Below, piece by piece: positions 43,965-53,651 of a DNA stretch of 56,096 nt. Where the stretch lies: contig JAAVDJ010000012.1 of assembly GCA_014801875.1 (NCBI GenBank), positions 1 to 56,096 on the forward strand, given 5' to 3'. The notes below the pieces were generated by a model. It had not been told where the DNA came from. It searched no databases and saw only the letters and a program-made list of their open reading frames with translations. Numbering within the stretch: position 1 is the first letter of the stretch; each line of letters starts with the position of its first letter. Source of the stretch: Bacteroides sp. (lineage in GTDB: Bacteria > Bacteroidota > Bacteroidia > Bacteroidales > Muribaculaceae). The translations under genes were made by a program, and so were the position numbers.

Positions 43965-44187
43965 GGTAGGGTACCCAGGGCATTTGCCGTTGGTACTATA
44001 TTTAGGCTGAGCAAAATAAGGAGTATAGGGCATTCGCCGAATGCCCGGGCGATGCTGGAGGGTAATTTACTCGGTGGTTGAAGTTAGCATATTGTTGCGC
44101 CCGGGCATTCGGCGAATGCCCTTGGTACCCTATTACTCGTTGTATGAAGTTAGCATATTGCATCACCCGGGCATTCGCCGAATGCCC
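43965..44187. repeat. Palindromic interspersed repeat, three-unit copy
   Basis: Three palindromes of the form GGGCATTCGSCGAATGCCC lie at 44028-44046, 44103-44121 and 44169-44187, 75 and 66 bp apart. They are joined by GAAGTTAGCATATTG and TTGGTACCCTATT modules. Single-unit copies occur at 45749 and 52178. Confidence 0.85.
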
Positions 44188-44244
44188 TAATTTCCATATT
44201 AGCGACCCTCTTCCGAGCCTACCTTCTAACACCTAACACCCAAC

Positions 44245-45450
44245 TTACTCTTCGATTTCAACCTCGAAGTCGTCGCCGAAAAGATCTTCGTTGTCGGCAT
44301 CCTGATCTGCTCCGAAGTCATCGTCAGAGTTGTCGGCGTCTTCCTTATCAGATTTTGAGGAACTTGATGCGCTCACTGCGAAAGGATTCCCTCCGCGGGC
44401 ACGAGCCTCCTCACGCTTGGCGTTAAGGGTAGCGGTGATTTTCTCTTCCAGTTCAGCAGCTAATTCAGCATTCTCTTTAATCACTTTCTTCACAGCCTCA
44501 CGCCCCTGTCCGAGCTTGGTGCCGTTGTAGGAGAACCAGGCGCCGCTCTTCTTGAGGATGCCATGCTCCACCCCGAGATCCACTATTTCCCCGGCCTTGG
44601 AGATACCTTCGCCGAACATGAGTTCGAATTCCGCTTTCATAAACGGAGGAGCCACTTTGTTTTTTACAACCTTCACTTTCGCAAGTCGACCGATGTTGGT
44701 ATCCCCATCCTTGAGCATTGTTGACGGACGGATGTCAAGGCGCACTGAAGCGTAGAATTTCAGGGCGTTACCACCGGTAGTGGTTTCGGGATTTCCGAAC
44801 ATCATGCCGATTTTTTCACGAATCTGGTTGATGAAGATGCAGCAGGTGCGTGTGCGTGAGATAGAGCCGGTAAGTTTTCTCATTGCCTGGCTCATGAGGC
44901 GCGCGTGGAGACCGACGTTCTTGTCGCCCATCTCACCTTCGATTTCGGCTTTCGGAGTAAGGGCAGCCACAGAATCGACCACGAGGACGTCGATAGCACC
45001 GGAATTGATAAGCTGCTCGGCAATGTCGAGGGCCTGTTCGCCGTTGTCAGGTTGGGCTATGTAGAGGTTGTTGACATCCACACCGAGCTTTTCCGCATAG
45101 AAACGGTCGAAAGCGTGTTCGGCGTCGACTATAGCGCAGATGCCACCCTGTTTCTGAGCTTCGGCAATGACATGTATCGCGAGAGTGGTTTTACCGGATG
45201 ACTCCGGACCGTAGATTTCAGTGATACGGCCACGTGGAAGACCACCGACACCGAGAGCGAAGTCAAGGCCGATGGACCCTGTAGATATAGTTTCCACATC
45301 CTGCACAGCGTCGTCGCCAAGGCGCATTACGGTGCCTGTTCCGAAGTCTTTTTCAAGGCGCCCCATAGCTACTTCCAAAGCTTTCCTCTTTTCGTCGAGG
45401 TCGCTTATACGTCCGACCGCGGGAGCGGATGCTGATTTCTTTTTTGCCAT
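44245..45450 (-). CDS. recA: Recombinase A
   Basis: RecA forms the ATP-dependent filament for homologous recombination and SOS induction. The 401-residue product has Walker [11 protein letters not shown] (81-90), the Walker B region [11 protein letters not shown], loop L1 [11 protein letters not shown], loop L2 around [15 protein letters not shown], and [13 protein letters not shown]. The C-terminus (about 350-401) is extended and very acidic, longer than in E. coli; such tails modulate DNA binding. Palindromic repeats lie on both sides of the gene. A -7 box lies at 45509-45516. Confidence 0.97.
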   Translation of the reverse strand: MAKKKSASAPAVGRISDLDEKRKALEVAMGRLEKDFGTGTVMRLGDDAVQDVETISTGSIGLDFALGVGGLPRGRITEIYGPESSGKTTLAIHVIAEAQKQGGICAIVDAEHAFDRFYAEKLGVDVNNLYIAQPDNGEQALDIAEQLINSGAIDVLVVDSVAALTPKAEIEGEMGDKNVGLHARLMSQAMRKLTGSISRTRTCCIFINQIREKIGMMFGNPETTTGGNALKFYASVRLDIRPSTMLKDGDTNIGRLAKVKVVKNKVAPPFMKAEFELMFGEGISKAGEIVDLGVEHGILKKSGAWFSYNGTKLGQGREAVKKVIKENAELAAELEEKITATLNAKREEARARGGNPFAVSASSSSKSDKEDADNSDDDFGADQDADNEDLFGDDFEVEIEE

Positions 45451-45508
45451 TTGTATGTTAGTTTTAATTATTATTCGAATTGATTACGGCCGGATGCCAA
45501 CCGCACTG

Positions 45509-45516
45509 CAAAGATA
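45509..45516 (-). promoter_or_regulatory. recA promoter -7 box
   Basis: On the minus strand TATCTTTG lies 59 nt ahead of the start codon. A 13-bp hairpin (45595-45607 with 45611-45623, one G.U pair) sits further upstream. I see no obvious LexA-type operator. Confidence 0.6.
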
Positions 45517-45667
45517 ATACAAATAAGGGGTAGGCGCATAATTTTTGTCGCTTTAAATTCTAACTCACCGCATTAAATATTCTTAACAAAACCTCTTTTG
45601 CTGCAAAATATTTGCAGTAAAAGAAAGGTAATGGGATAAGGAATTAGGAGTTAGGAGTGTGCAGCCG

Positions 45668-45785
45668 CTGGGAGGGCGTTCACTCCGTGAGCGCCCGGTG
45701 TGCTGGAAGGTATTATTTCGGGGAAGTAGATAGCATATTGTTTCGCCCGGGCATTCGGCGAATGCCCTTGGTACCCTATTTGTCC
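45668..45785. repeat. Composite palindromic repeat, copy upstream of recA
   Basis: Two palindromes, 45674-45696 (GGGCGTTCAC, TCC, GTGAGCGCCC) and 45749-45767 (GGGCATTCGGCGAATGCCC), are joined by a spacer that includes TGTGCTGGAAGGTATTATT and TAGCATATTGTT. The whole of about 115 bp is nearly repeated at 52097-52210. Confidence 0.85.
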
Positions 45786-45918
45786 TTGGTGCTATATTTA
45801 AGGAGGGAGATTTGAGTCGAAGAAGTGTGTATCCTCCCGGTGTGTGAGGCGCAGGGGAAGGTAGCAGTGCGCAGAGGAAGTAAATACCAAGGAATGAGAG
45901 ATTTTCTTTGGGAAAAAG

Positions 45919-45949
45919 TTGGTTGGAAGTAAAATTATTCATACCTTTG
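45919..45949 (+). promoter_or_regulatory. Promoter of the large BspA gene
   Basis: TTG (45919-45921), a 20-nt spacer and TACCTTTG (45942-45949). It is a strong match, with a leader of about 330 nt to the start codon. Confidence 0.7.
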
Positions 45950-46283
45950 CGGAGTGAGACTTTCTCTATTCGATTTCGCTGCGAGGTAGTTGTGCCACAG
46001 AATTATATGGCTGGAATTCCGGGGTGCGGTGCAGGCAGGGGGAAATTGAATAAGGAGAGTAAACTTGCCAGAGTTAATTAAAAGCGTTATTCGTGAACAT
46101 TCTTGCCATACAGATTACTCTTGCCATAAATCTGTCCGAATTGAGGCTTATCAATGAATAATGACCTGAACGGACGTAAACTGTATAGAGATTGAGAACA
46201 GATATAGTCTCCTACGCTTTTATTTCTTATCCTAACATCGTGTCGCCGTGAGGAGACAGGGACACAGCTAACAACAATCAACA

Positions 46284-49200
46284 ATGATACGCATAAGAAA
46301 TCTCATTCTTTTAGCGTTTTGTCTGCTGACGTATGGTTTGGCTCAGTCGCAGGAGTTTGTGGTGGGTGATTTCAAATATACCGTCACCTCCGAATCTGAG
46401 AAGCAAGTCAGTGTAGCTGCTGCCAATCCCTCAACTTTATCCGGAGAGGTGACAATCCCAGCAACCGTCACCAACGACGGGGTAGTCTACACCGTTACGT
46501 CTTTGGCTGATTCAGGATTCTTTTCATGTTCAAATCTTACAGGTTTGAATCTTCCTGAGACTATCACTTCAGTAGAACAGTATGCGTTCAGTAGGAGCGC
46601 CGCTTTTGTGTCTATAAATGTCAGTGAAGAGAACAAGTATTACTGTTCCGAAGATGGAGTGCTTTTTAATAAAGATAAAACTGAGTTGGTGCAATATCCA
46701 GCCGGAAGAATAGGAGAATACACTGTTCCGTCCTCAGTGCAGGTAATTGAGGAGTATGCTTTCCTCTACTCCAGACTTAGTAAAGTTACCTTACAGGAAG
46801 GTCTGAGGGTAATTAAGGGCAGAGCCTTTCTCAATAGTAATCTGACGGAAATTATTTTACCGGAATCGTTATCTTTAATAGGAGAATACGCATTTCAACT
46901 CTGCTCGAACCTTGTAGCTATCAACATACCGGCAGGAGTTGAAGAAATAGGACACTTAGCATTCGGTCAATGCAAGAGCCTGTTGGATATTAATGTTGCG
47001 GAAGAAAACAAACATTACAGTTCAGTGGATGGTGTCCTGTTCAATAAGGATAAGAGTACCCTTATCCAATACCCGGCCGGAAAGAGTGGTTCATACATTA
47101 TCCCTAATACAGTAACGACAATTGCCCAAGGTGTATTTATAAATTCTAAATTAACAGAAATAACAATACCGGAATCTGTTACCAATATTGTACATCTGGC
47201 ATTTGGTTATTGTAATAATTTAAATAAGATAATAGATTTGTGCAGCGAGCCGCAGATAATAGATGAGTATGTATTCGATGGAGTGCCTACAGACGCAACA
47301 GTGTATGTCCCCAAAGGTTGTAAAGAAGCATACTCACAGGCGGATAACTGGAACCGGTTCAGCAATTTCGTGGAACTCCCGGGAGCGGGAGATACCTTCA
47401 CAGTAGGTGATTTCAAATATACTATCCTTTCAGATACGGGACAGGATGTCAGCGTAGCCGCTGCTAACCCCACAACTTTATCCGGAGAAGTGACAATCCC
47501 TGCAACCGTCACCAACGACGGAGTGGTCTACACCGTTACTTCTTTGGCTGATAATGGATTCTATGATTGTTCAAATCTTACAACTTTGAATCTTCCTGAG
47601 ACGATTACCTCAATAGGACAATCTGTTTCAGGTACAGGAGAGGCATTTGAGACAATAAATGTCAGTGAAGAGAACCGATTCTACAGTTCCGAAGATGGAG
47701 TCCTTTTCAATAAAGATAAGACTGCATTGGTTAAAATTCCAGACGGAAGAACAGGTGAATACACTGTTCCGTCCTCAGTTCAGATAATCGAGAATAGTGC
47801 TTTCGCCTCCTCCCGACTTAGTAAAGTTACTTGCCAGGAAGGTCTGAGGGAAATTAAGGATGGAGCCTTTGTCAATAGTAATCTGACGGAAATTATTTTT
47901 CCGGAATCGTTATCTATAATAGGAGTATCAGCATTTCAAAACTGCTCGAACCTCGTAGATATCAACATTCCGGCTGGAGTTGAAGAAATAGGAGGGTCTG
48001 CATTCGGTGAATGTATGAGCCTGTTGGATATTAATGTTGCAGAAGAAAACAAACATTACGGTTCAGTTGATGGTGTCCTGTTCAATAAGGATAAGAGTAC
48101 CCTTATCCAATACCCGGCCGGAAAGAGTGGTCCATACATTATCCCTAATACAGTAACGACAATTGCCCAAGGTGTATTTGTAAGTTCTAAATTAACAGAA
48201 ATAACAATACCGGAATCTGTTACCAATATTGTATGGGGAGCATTTTGGTATTGTGATAATTTAAAAAAGATAATAGATTTGCGCATTGAGCCTCAGGCAA
48301 TAACAGGGGATGCATTTACCGGGGTACCGACAGACATACCGGTTTATGTACCCAAGGGTAGCAAAGAGGCATATTCACAGACTGAAAACTGGAACAGATT
48401 CAGCAATTTCGTTGAATTACCTGGGGCAGGGGACAGCTTTACAGTAGGTGATTTTAAATACACTATCCTTTCAGATACAGGCCAGGAAGTCAGCGTAGCC
48501 GCTGCTAACCCCACAACTTTATCCGGAGAAGTGACAATCCCTGCAACCGTCACCAACGACGGAGTGGTCTACACCGTTACTTCTTTGGCTGATTCAGGAT
48601 TCTCTTCATGTTCAAATCTTACATGTTTGAATCTTCCTGAGACTATCACCTCAATAGGACAATATGTTTTCAGTACAGGAGAGGCATTTGAGACAATAAA
48701 TGTCAGTGAAGAGAACCGGTTCTACAGTTCCGAAGATGGAGTCCTTTTCAATAAAGACAAAACTGAGTTGATAAAAGTTCCTGGAGGGAAAAAGGGTGAA
48801 TATGAAGTCCCGGCCTCAGTCTTGACAATCGGCGAAAGTGCCTTCAATCGATCCTCTATCAGTAAAGTTACCTTACAGGAAGGGTTGACGGAAATTAAGG
48901 ATTTTGCCTTTACACTGAGTGCCTTAAAGGAAATTAATTTTCCGGAGTCTCTATCTGTAATAGGTATGGAGGCATTTGTATCAAGTGAAGTAGAACATAT
49001 CAACCTACCGGAAAATGTTACGGAAATCCGAAAATCTGCATTCTCCTTTTGTCCTCTCTTAGATATAAACGTTGCGGAGGGAAACGAAAATTACAGTTCA
49101 GTGGATGGAGTCCTTTTCAATAAGGATAAGAGTAGTCTTATACAATATCCGGCAGGAAAGGGGGGTACATACATCATTCCCGGGACAGTGTCGACAATTG

Positions 49201-51965
49201 GCATGAGTTTTATGGGTTCAAGTCAGTTGACTGAGATTACCATACCCGGTTCAGTAGCATCCATTGGAGAAAGTGCCTTTAGTTATTGCAGTGCTCTTGA
49301 GAAGATAATAGATTTGCGCAGTGAACCCCAGGCAATAACAGGCTATGTGTTTGACGGAGTACCTATAGACGCAACGGTTTATGTGCCTAAGGGAAGCAAA
49401 GAGGTATACTCACAGGCGGATAAATGGAACCGGTTCAGCAATTTCGTGGAACTCCCGGCAGCCGGCGATACATTCACATCCGGTGATCTTCTTTATACAG
49501 TCCTCTCCGTCGAAGATTTTGAAGTCAGCGTAGCCGCTGCTGATCCTAAAACCTTATCCGGAGAAGTGACAATCCCTGCGACTGTCACCAACGAAGGGGT
49601 GGAGTACACAGTTACTTCTTTGGCTGATGATGGATTCTCTTCATGTTCAAATCTTACAGCTTTGACTCTTCCTGAGACTATCACCTCAGTAGGACAGTAT
49701 GCGTTCAGTATTGTTGCCGCTTTTGAGAATATAAATGTCAGTGAAGAGAACAATTACTTTAGTTCTGAAGATGGGGTGCTTTTCAATAAAGACAAAACTG
49801 AGTTGGTGCTATATCCTGCCGGTAGAACAGGAGAATACAGTGTTCCGGAATCTGTGCTGACAATCGGCCAACGTGCTTTTGCCCATTCACGACTTAATCA
49901 AGTTAGCTTACCGGAGGGTTTGACAAAAATAGAGGTGTCTGCCTTTGCCGGATGCGTTGCCCCTGAAATTATCTTGCCGGAATCATTATCTGTAATAGGA
50001 GATTATGCGTTTAATATATGCTCAAATCTTGTAAATATCAATATCCCGGACGGTGTTAAAAAAATAGGAAACTTAGTCTTTGATGGCTGCAATAGTCTCT
50101 TAGACATTACCGTGGAGGAAAGTAATGCAAATTACAGTTCAATGGATGGTATCCTTTTCAATAAGGATAAGAGTACTCTCATCAAGTATCCTGAAGGTAA
50201 GTTGGATGGTTCATACATTATTCCCAATACGGTAACGACAATTGAATGGTATGGGTTTGATCATTCACAATTTACAGAAATTACAATACCCGCTTCTGTT
50301 ACCAATATCGGGTGGTACGTATTTAAAAATTGTGAAAATTTAAAGAAGATAATAGATTATAGCATTGAACCGCAAACAATAGATGCGAATGTGTTCAAGG
50401 ACGTATCTGAGGATGTAACGGTGTATGTTGCCAAGGGTAGCAAAGAGGCATATTCACAGGCTGAAAACTGGAACAGATTCAGCAATTTCGTGGAACTTCC
50501 GGCAGTCGGGGATACCTTCACCTCAGGAGACTTCCTTTACACCGTCCTCTCCTCCGAAGAATTTGAGGTCAGTGTAGCCGCTGCTGATCCGGAAGCTCTT
50601 GCGGGAGACGTAGAGATACCTGCTGTGGCAGACAATGAGGGGTTGAGATATACCGTTACTGCACTATCCGGCTACGGCTTCAACTCATGCTCCAATCTGA
50701 GAGGACTGACTATTCCGGCGACAGTCACAACCATCGGTCGGTCAGCTTTCAGCACAAGCAAGACATTTGAGTCGATAGAAGTGAATGGGGAGAACAGTGT
50801 CTACAGTTCTGCCGAGGGAGTTCTCTTCAATAAGGATAAGACAGAATTATTGACTTGTCCTGCCGGAATCAAAGGTGACTACAGTGTACCTACATCAGTC
50901 CGGAATATAGGTGCTGACGCGTTCATGAGTTCCTCTTTGAGCCGAGTTGAACTTCAGGAGGGGTTGAAGACAATAGGAAACTCAGCCTTCTTCGCAGCCG
51001 CACTGACTGAAATCACTCTACCCGAAACTCTGACAACCATCAGTAGTTACGCATTCCAATCGTGCCATAATATAGAGACAGTCACTATTCCGGCTTCCGT
51101 GTCGGAAATAGGCTCGGCAGCGTTTGATGGGTGTCTGAAGCTTACCGATATAGAGGTGGCTGAAGATAACGACAGCTACAAGTCACAGAATGGCGTGCTT
51201 TATGACAAGGAGATGCACACTCTCGTTCAATTCCCGGCCGGGATGAGCGGAGCATTCATTATCCCGAATACGGTCAAGACCATCTCAAGTAACGGATTCG
51301 GGAGTGCCTACAACCTGACGGAGGTCACAATCCCCGCCTCAGTTGAAAGCATCGGCAGCAGCGCATTCCTCTATTGCCGACTACTCAAGAGGATAATCAA
51401 TCTCAACAGCAATCCTCAGGCAATAACGGCGAATGTCTTCACAGGTGTTCCTACAAACGCAACTCTCTATGTGCCGATGGGTTCCGTGGAGAAATATTCG
51501 GAGGCAGAAGTCTGGAGCATGTTCAACGACATCGTGGAGATTGGTGAAGTAAAAGTAACTCTCAGCAGCGAGTCGCTCATACTAATTCCTGAAGATGAGG
51601 CAGTGCTGACTCCGACAATAAGCAACGAAAGCTATGTCGAGATAGTATCTGTGGAGTGGGAGAGCAGCGATCCCACGGTAGCGACCGTAGGCAGCGAAGG
51701 GGATGTAAAGGCATTAAAGGATGGCAAAGCAGAGATAAGATGTATTGTAACAGACAGCAACGGCGAGACCTGTACAGCCGTGTGTCAGGTTACGGTCGAT
51801 TCGTCAACATCCGTCGGAATCGTGAATGCTGAAATCGATTACACAGCACCCTATGAGGTCTATAATCTTGAAGGGAGGTATGTCGGAAACGATACAAATG
51901 AATTGTCCAAAGGAATGTATATCGTTCGTCAGGGCAATAAGACGAAGAAGATTCTTGTGAAGTAA
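46284..51965 (+). CDS. Giant BspA-like leucine-rich repeat surface protein
   Basis: The 1893-residue product has a signal peptide (LILLAFCLLTYGLAQS). Five large repeats of about 346 residues follow, starting near residues 23, 371, 717, 1063 and 1411. Each opens with a motif like FTVGDFKYTI and contains BspA-type LRR_5 units (ITIPESVTNI, VDGVLFNKDKSTLIQYPAGK) and a closing VYVPKGSKEAYSQAENWNRF. Near 1755-1840 is a bacterial Ig-like (Big_2) domain with VEWESSDPTVATVGSEG. The C-terminus (YEVYNLEGRYVGNDTNELSK, then a basic end) resembles a type IX secretion sorting tail. It is probably a surface adhesin; BspA proteins in oral Bacteroidetes bind host matrix proteins. Near-identical repeats favour recombination. 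Confidence 0.9.
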   Translation: MIRIRNLILLAFCLLTYGLAQSQEFVVGDFKYTVTSESEKQVSVAAANPSTLSGEVTIPATVTNDGVVYTVTSLADSGFFSCSNLTGLNLPETITSVEQYAFSRSAAFVSINVSEENKYYCSEDGVLFNKDKTELVQYPAGRIGEYTVPSSVQVIEEYAFLYSRLSKVTLQEGLRVIKGRAFLNSNLTEIILPESLSLIGEYAFQLCSNLVAINIPAGVEEIGHLAFGQCKSLLDINVAEENKHYSSVDGVLFNKDKSTLIQYPAGKSGSYIIPNTVTTIAQGVFINSKLTEITIPESVTNIVHLAFGYCNNLNKIIDLCSEPQIIDEYVFDGVPTDATVYVPKGCKEAYSQADNWNRFSNFVELPGAGDTFTVGDFKYTILSDTGQDVSVAAANPTTLSGEVTIPATVTNDGVVYTVTSLADNGFYDCSNLTTLNLPETITSIGQSVSGTGEAFETINVSEENRFYSSEDGVLFNKDKTALVKIPDGRTGEYTVPSSVQIIENSAFASSRLSKVTCQEGLREIKDGAFVNSNLTEIIFPESLSIIGVSAFQNCSNLVDINIPAGVEEIGGSAFGECMSLLDINVAEENKHYGSVDGVLFNKDKSTLIQYPAGKSGPYIIPNTVTTIAQGVFVSSKLTEITIPESVTNIVWGAFWYCDNLKKIIDLRIEPQAITGDAFTGVPTDIPVYVPKGSKEAYSQTENWNRFSNFVELPGAGDSFTVGDFKYTILSDTGQEVSVAAANPTTLSGEVTIPATVTNDGVVYTVTSLADSGFSSCSNLTCLNLPETITSIGQYVFSTGEAFETINVSEENRFYSSEDGVLFNKDKTELIKVPGGKKGEYEVPASVLTIGESAFNRSSISKVTLQEGLTEIKDFAFTLSALKEINFPESLSVIGMEAFVSSEVEHINLPENVTEIRKSAFSFCPLLDINVAEGNENYSSVDGVLFNKDKSSLIQYPAGKGGTYIIPGTVSTIGMSFMGSSQLTEITIPGSVASIGESAFSYCSALEKIIDLRSEPQAITGYVFDGVPIDATVYVPKGSKEVYSQADKWNRFSNFVELPAAGDTFTSGDLLYTVLSVEDFEVSVAAADPKTLSGEVTIPATVTNEGVEYTVTSLADDGFSSCSNLTALTLPETITSVGQYAFSIVAAFENINVSEENNYFSSEDGVLFNKDKTELVLYPAGRTGEYSVPESVLTIGQRAFAHSRLNQVSLPEGLTKIEVSAFAGCVAPEIILPESLSVIGDYAFNICSNLVNINIPDGVKKIGNLVFDGCNSLLDITVEESNANYSSMDGILFNKDKSTLIKYPEGKLDGSYIIPNTVTTIEWYGFDHSQFTEITIPASVTNIGWYVFKNCENLKKIIDYSIEPQTIDANVFKDVSEDVTVYVAKGSKEAYSQAENWNRFSNFVELPAVGDTFTSGDFLYTVLSSEEFEVSVAAADPEALAGDVEIPAVADNEGLRYTVTALSGYGFNSCSNLRGLTIPATVTTIGRSAFSTSKTFESIEVNGENSVYSSAEGVLFNKDKTELLTCPAGIKGDYSVPTSVRNIGADAFMSSSLSRVELQEGLKTIGNSAFFAAALTEITLPETLTTISSYAFQSCHNIETVTIPASVSEIGSAAFDGCLKLTDIEVAEDNDSYKSQNGVLYDKEMHTLVQFPAGMSGAFIIPNTVKTISSNGFGSAYNLTEVTIPASVESIGSSAFLYCRLLKRIINLNSNPQAITANVFTGVPTNATLYVPMGSVEKYSEAEVWSMFNDIVEIGEVKVTLSSESLILIPEDEAVLTPTISNESYVEIVSVEWESSDPTVATVGSEGDVKALKDGKAEIRCIVTDSNGETCTAVCQVTVDSSTSVGIVNAEIDYTAPYEVYNLEGRYVGNDTNELSKGMYIVRQGNKTKKILVK

Positions 51966-51975
51966 GAATTCTCAT

Positions 51976-52027
51976 CTACAATAAAAACGGAGGCTATCGA
52001 TATCGATAGCCTCCGTTTTTATTGTAG
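51976..52027. terminator. Perfect 52-bp palindromic terminator
   Basis: 26-bp arms (51976-52001 and 52002-52027) are exact complements without spacer, with ATCGATATCGAT at the centre and A/T tracts on the outside. It directly follows the BspA stop codon. Confidence 0.9.
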
Positions 52028-52096
52028 GAAAGGGTAAGGCGGAGCAAAATAAGGAGCTTAGGGCATTCGCTTCGGGTCGGGCTCGACGTGTCCTCA

Positions 52097-52245
52097 CTGG
52101 GAGGGCGTTCACTCCGTGAGCGCCCGATGTGCTGGAAGGTATTATTCCGGGGAGGGAGTTAGCATATTGTTCTGCTCGGGCATTCGGCGAATGCCCTTGG
52201 TACCCTATTTGCCGTTGTATGAAGTTAGCATATTGCGACGAGGGT
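52097..52245. repeat. Composite palindromic repeat, copy downstream of the BspA gene
   Basis: Palindromes lie at 52103-52125 and 52178-52196, with the same spacer modules as at 45668-45785, followed by TTGGTACCCTATT and a second GAAGTTAGCATATTG. Confidence 0.85.
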
Positions 52246-52311
52246 GTGATATAAAAGGGGGAGGAAAATGGAAAAAATGCAAGGGGAGGGGTGAAAATCA
52301 AACATTTTTTG

Positions 52312-52319
52312 TAACTTTG
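52312..52319 (+). promoter_or_regulatory. Aminotransferase promoter -7 box
   Basis: TAACTTTG is followed by a 51-nt leader. It rules out upstream starts such as that at 52116. Confidence 0.6.
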
Positions 52320-52370
52320 CAGTGTCCACTTTTTCAGGTCAGGTGGGAAAACAGAGAAAACGCGATAAAA

Positions 52371-53579
52371 ATGAAACCGGAAATATCACAGCGTGGGTAT
52401 GAGATGCCCTCATCGCCCATACGTAAACTTGTCGGTGCTGCCAGAGGGGCTGAGCGCCGAGGCGTGAGCGTGTATCGTCTTAATATCGGTCAGCCGGATG
52501 TGCCCACACCTCCACAGGCAATCGAGGCGTTACACCATATCGACCGTAAGGTGCTTGAATATTCACCCTCTGAGGGAATAGAAAGCTTACGCGACAAAAT
52601 GTCGGACTATTATGCCCGTTTCGGAATGTCGATAAGTCCGGATGAGATAATCGTCACTTCCGGCGGCTCAGAGGCTGTGCTTTTCGCCTTCATGGCCTGT
52701 CTTGATCCGGGAGATGAAATAATCATCCCCGAACCGGCCTACGCCAACTATATGGCGTTTGCTATTTCCGCAGGTGCTGTAATAAAAAGTGTCAATGCCC
52801 GGATAGAGGATGGTTTCCGTCTGCCTCCGGTCGAAGAGTTCGAGGCTCTGATTACCCCTCGCACAAAAGGTATCCTTATCTGCAATCCTAACAATCCTAC
52901 CGGCTATATCTATTCCGAAGAGGAGCTGATGAAGATAGCCGAGATTGTCAAGAAACATAATCTTTTCCTCTTTTCTGACGAGGTTTACCGGGAATTCTGC
53001 TATACGGACAAACCCTTCATATCTGCTATGTCGTTGCCGGGGATTGAGGAGAATGTCGTGCTGATAGATTCTGTATCGAAACGCTACAACGAGTGTGGCA
53101 TACGTATCGGAGCTATCGTTACTCGCCATAAGGAACTTCGGGCAAATGTGATGAAATTCTGCCAGGCACGTCTTTCTCCGCCGTTGTTGGGCCAGATTGT
53201 GGCGGAAGCTTCCATATCCACTCCGGAAGACTATATGCGTTATGTCTATGAGGAATATCTTCGCCGGCGGAATTTTCTTATTAAGCGTCTGAACGAAATT
53301 CCCGGAGTGTATTCCCCGATGCCGATGGGTGCATTCTATACGGTGGCTTCTCTTCCGGTGGAAGACGCGGATGATTTCTGTAAATGGTGTCTGGATGAGT
53401 TTAGCCATGAGGGCCACACCATATTCATGGCCCCCGCCTCCGGTTTCTATACAACCCCCGGGGAGGGGCGTAATCAGGTGCGTCTTGCCTACGTGCATGA
53501 GATAGACTATCTTGCCGGAGCTATGGACACACTCGAAGCCGCGCTGGAAGAGTATAAGAGAGTAAGGAATAAGGAATAA
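52371..53579 (+). CDS. Class I/II pyridoxal-phosphate aminotransferase
   Basis: This 402-residue fold-type I aminotransferase has LNIGQPDVPTPP near the N-terminus, SGGSEAVLFAFMA for phosphate binding, CNPNNPTGYIYSEEEL, SDEVYREFCY with the cofactor Asp, and SVSKRYNECGIRIG with the PLP lysine Lys237. It most resembles aspartate-type (AspC/PatA-like) enzymes; the exact amino acid is not determined. The open frame continues upstream to 52116 through repeat and promoter sequence, so ATG 52371 was chosen. The reading frame ends within a 7-bp-period run. Confidence 0.92.
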   Translation: MKPEISQRGYEMPSSPIRKLVGAARGAERRGVSVYRLNIGQPDVPTPPQAIEALHHIDRKVLEYSPSEGIESLRDKMSDYYARFGMSISPDEIIVTSGGSEAVLFAFMACLDPGDEIIIPEPAYANYMAFAISAGAVIKSVNARIEDGFRLPPVEEFEALITPRTKGILICNPNNPTGYIYSEEELMKIAEIVKKHNLFLFSDEVYREFCYTDKPFISAMSLPGIEENVVLIDSVSKRYNECGIRIGAIVTRHKELRANVMKFCQARLSPPLLGQIVAEASISTPEDYMRYVYEEYLRRRNFLIKRLNEIPGVYSPMPMGAFYTVASLPVEDADDFCKWCLDEFSHEGHTIFMAPASGFYTTPGEGRNQVRLAYVHEIDYLAGAMDTLEAALEEYKRVRNKE

Positions 53580-53604
53580 GGAATAAGGAGTGAGGAGTGA
53601 GGGA
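53569..53604 (+). repeat. Heptamer array spanning the stop codon
   Basis: GGAATAA occurs about three times, then GGAGTGA twice, then GGGAATA. The TAA stop of the aminotransferase lies within the first units. Confidence 0.8.
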
Positions 53605-53611
53605 ATATAAA

Positions 53612-53651
53612 AAGAAGAGTGGAAGTCGGCAGGTTTCCACTCTTCTTTTTT
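53612..53651. terminator. Terminator after the aminotransferase
   Basis: AAGAAGAGTGGAA (53612-53624) pairs with TTCCACTCTTCTT (53634-53646) and is followed by TTTTT. The dispersed motif at 53649-53667 begins in the T tract. Confidence 0.88.

Larger units (their letters stand above)
43424..44244. other. Long noncoding interval: ncRNA candidate and repeats
   Basis: No protein gene is convincing in these 821 bp. They hold a promoter (43502), a structured transcript candidate (43511-43815), a second strong hairpin (43850-43899), palindromic repeats (43965-44187) and a heptamer run next to the recA stop. Confidence 0.7.
45517..46283. other. Noncoding interval between recA and the BspA gene
   Basis: It contains the hairpin at 45595-45623, a heptamer run (45633-45660; GGGATAA, GGAATTA, GGAGTTA), a composite palindromic repeat (45668-45785), the BspA promoter (45919-45949) and a leader of about 330 nt before ATG 46284. 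I see no gene in it. Confidence 0.6.
52028..52370. other. Noncoding interval with repeat copy and promoter
   Basis: It contains a partial repeat module (GGAGCAAAATAAGGAG near 52041), the composite palindromic repeat (52097-52245) and the aminotransferase promoter at 52312. Open frames on both strands here are made of repeat sequence. Confidence 0.6.

Noticed and set aside
43965..44187. CRISPR array, because of three regularly spaced palindromes
   Set aside because: Only three units, unequal spacing (75 and 66 bp), conserved linkers instead of unique spacers, and no cas genes.
44002..44232. Minus-strand frame with repeated GYQGHSPNARA peptides
   Set aside because: It is a translation of the palindromic repeats; a similar peptide at 51972-52301 comes from the other repeat copy. 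Shared sequence reflects repeated DNA, not a protein family.
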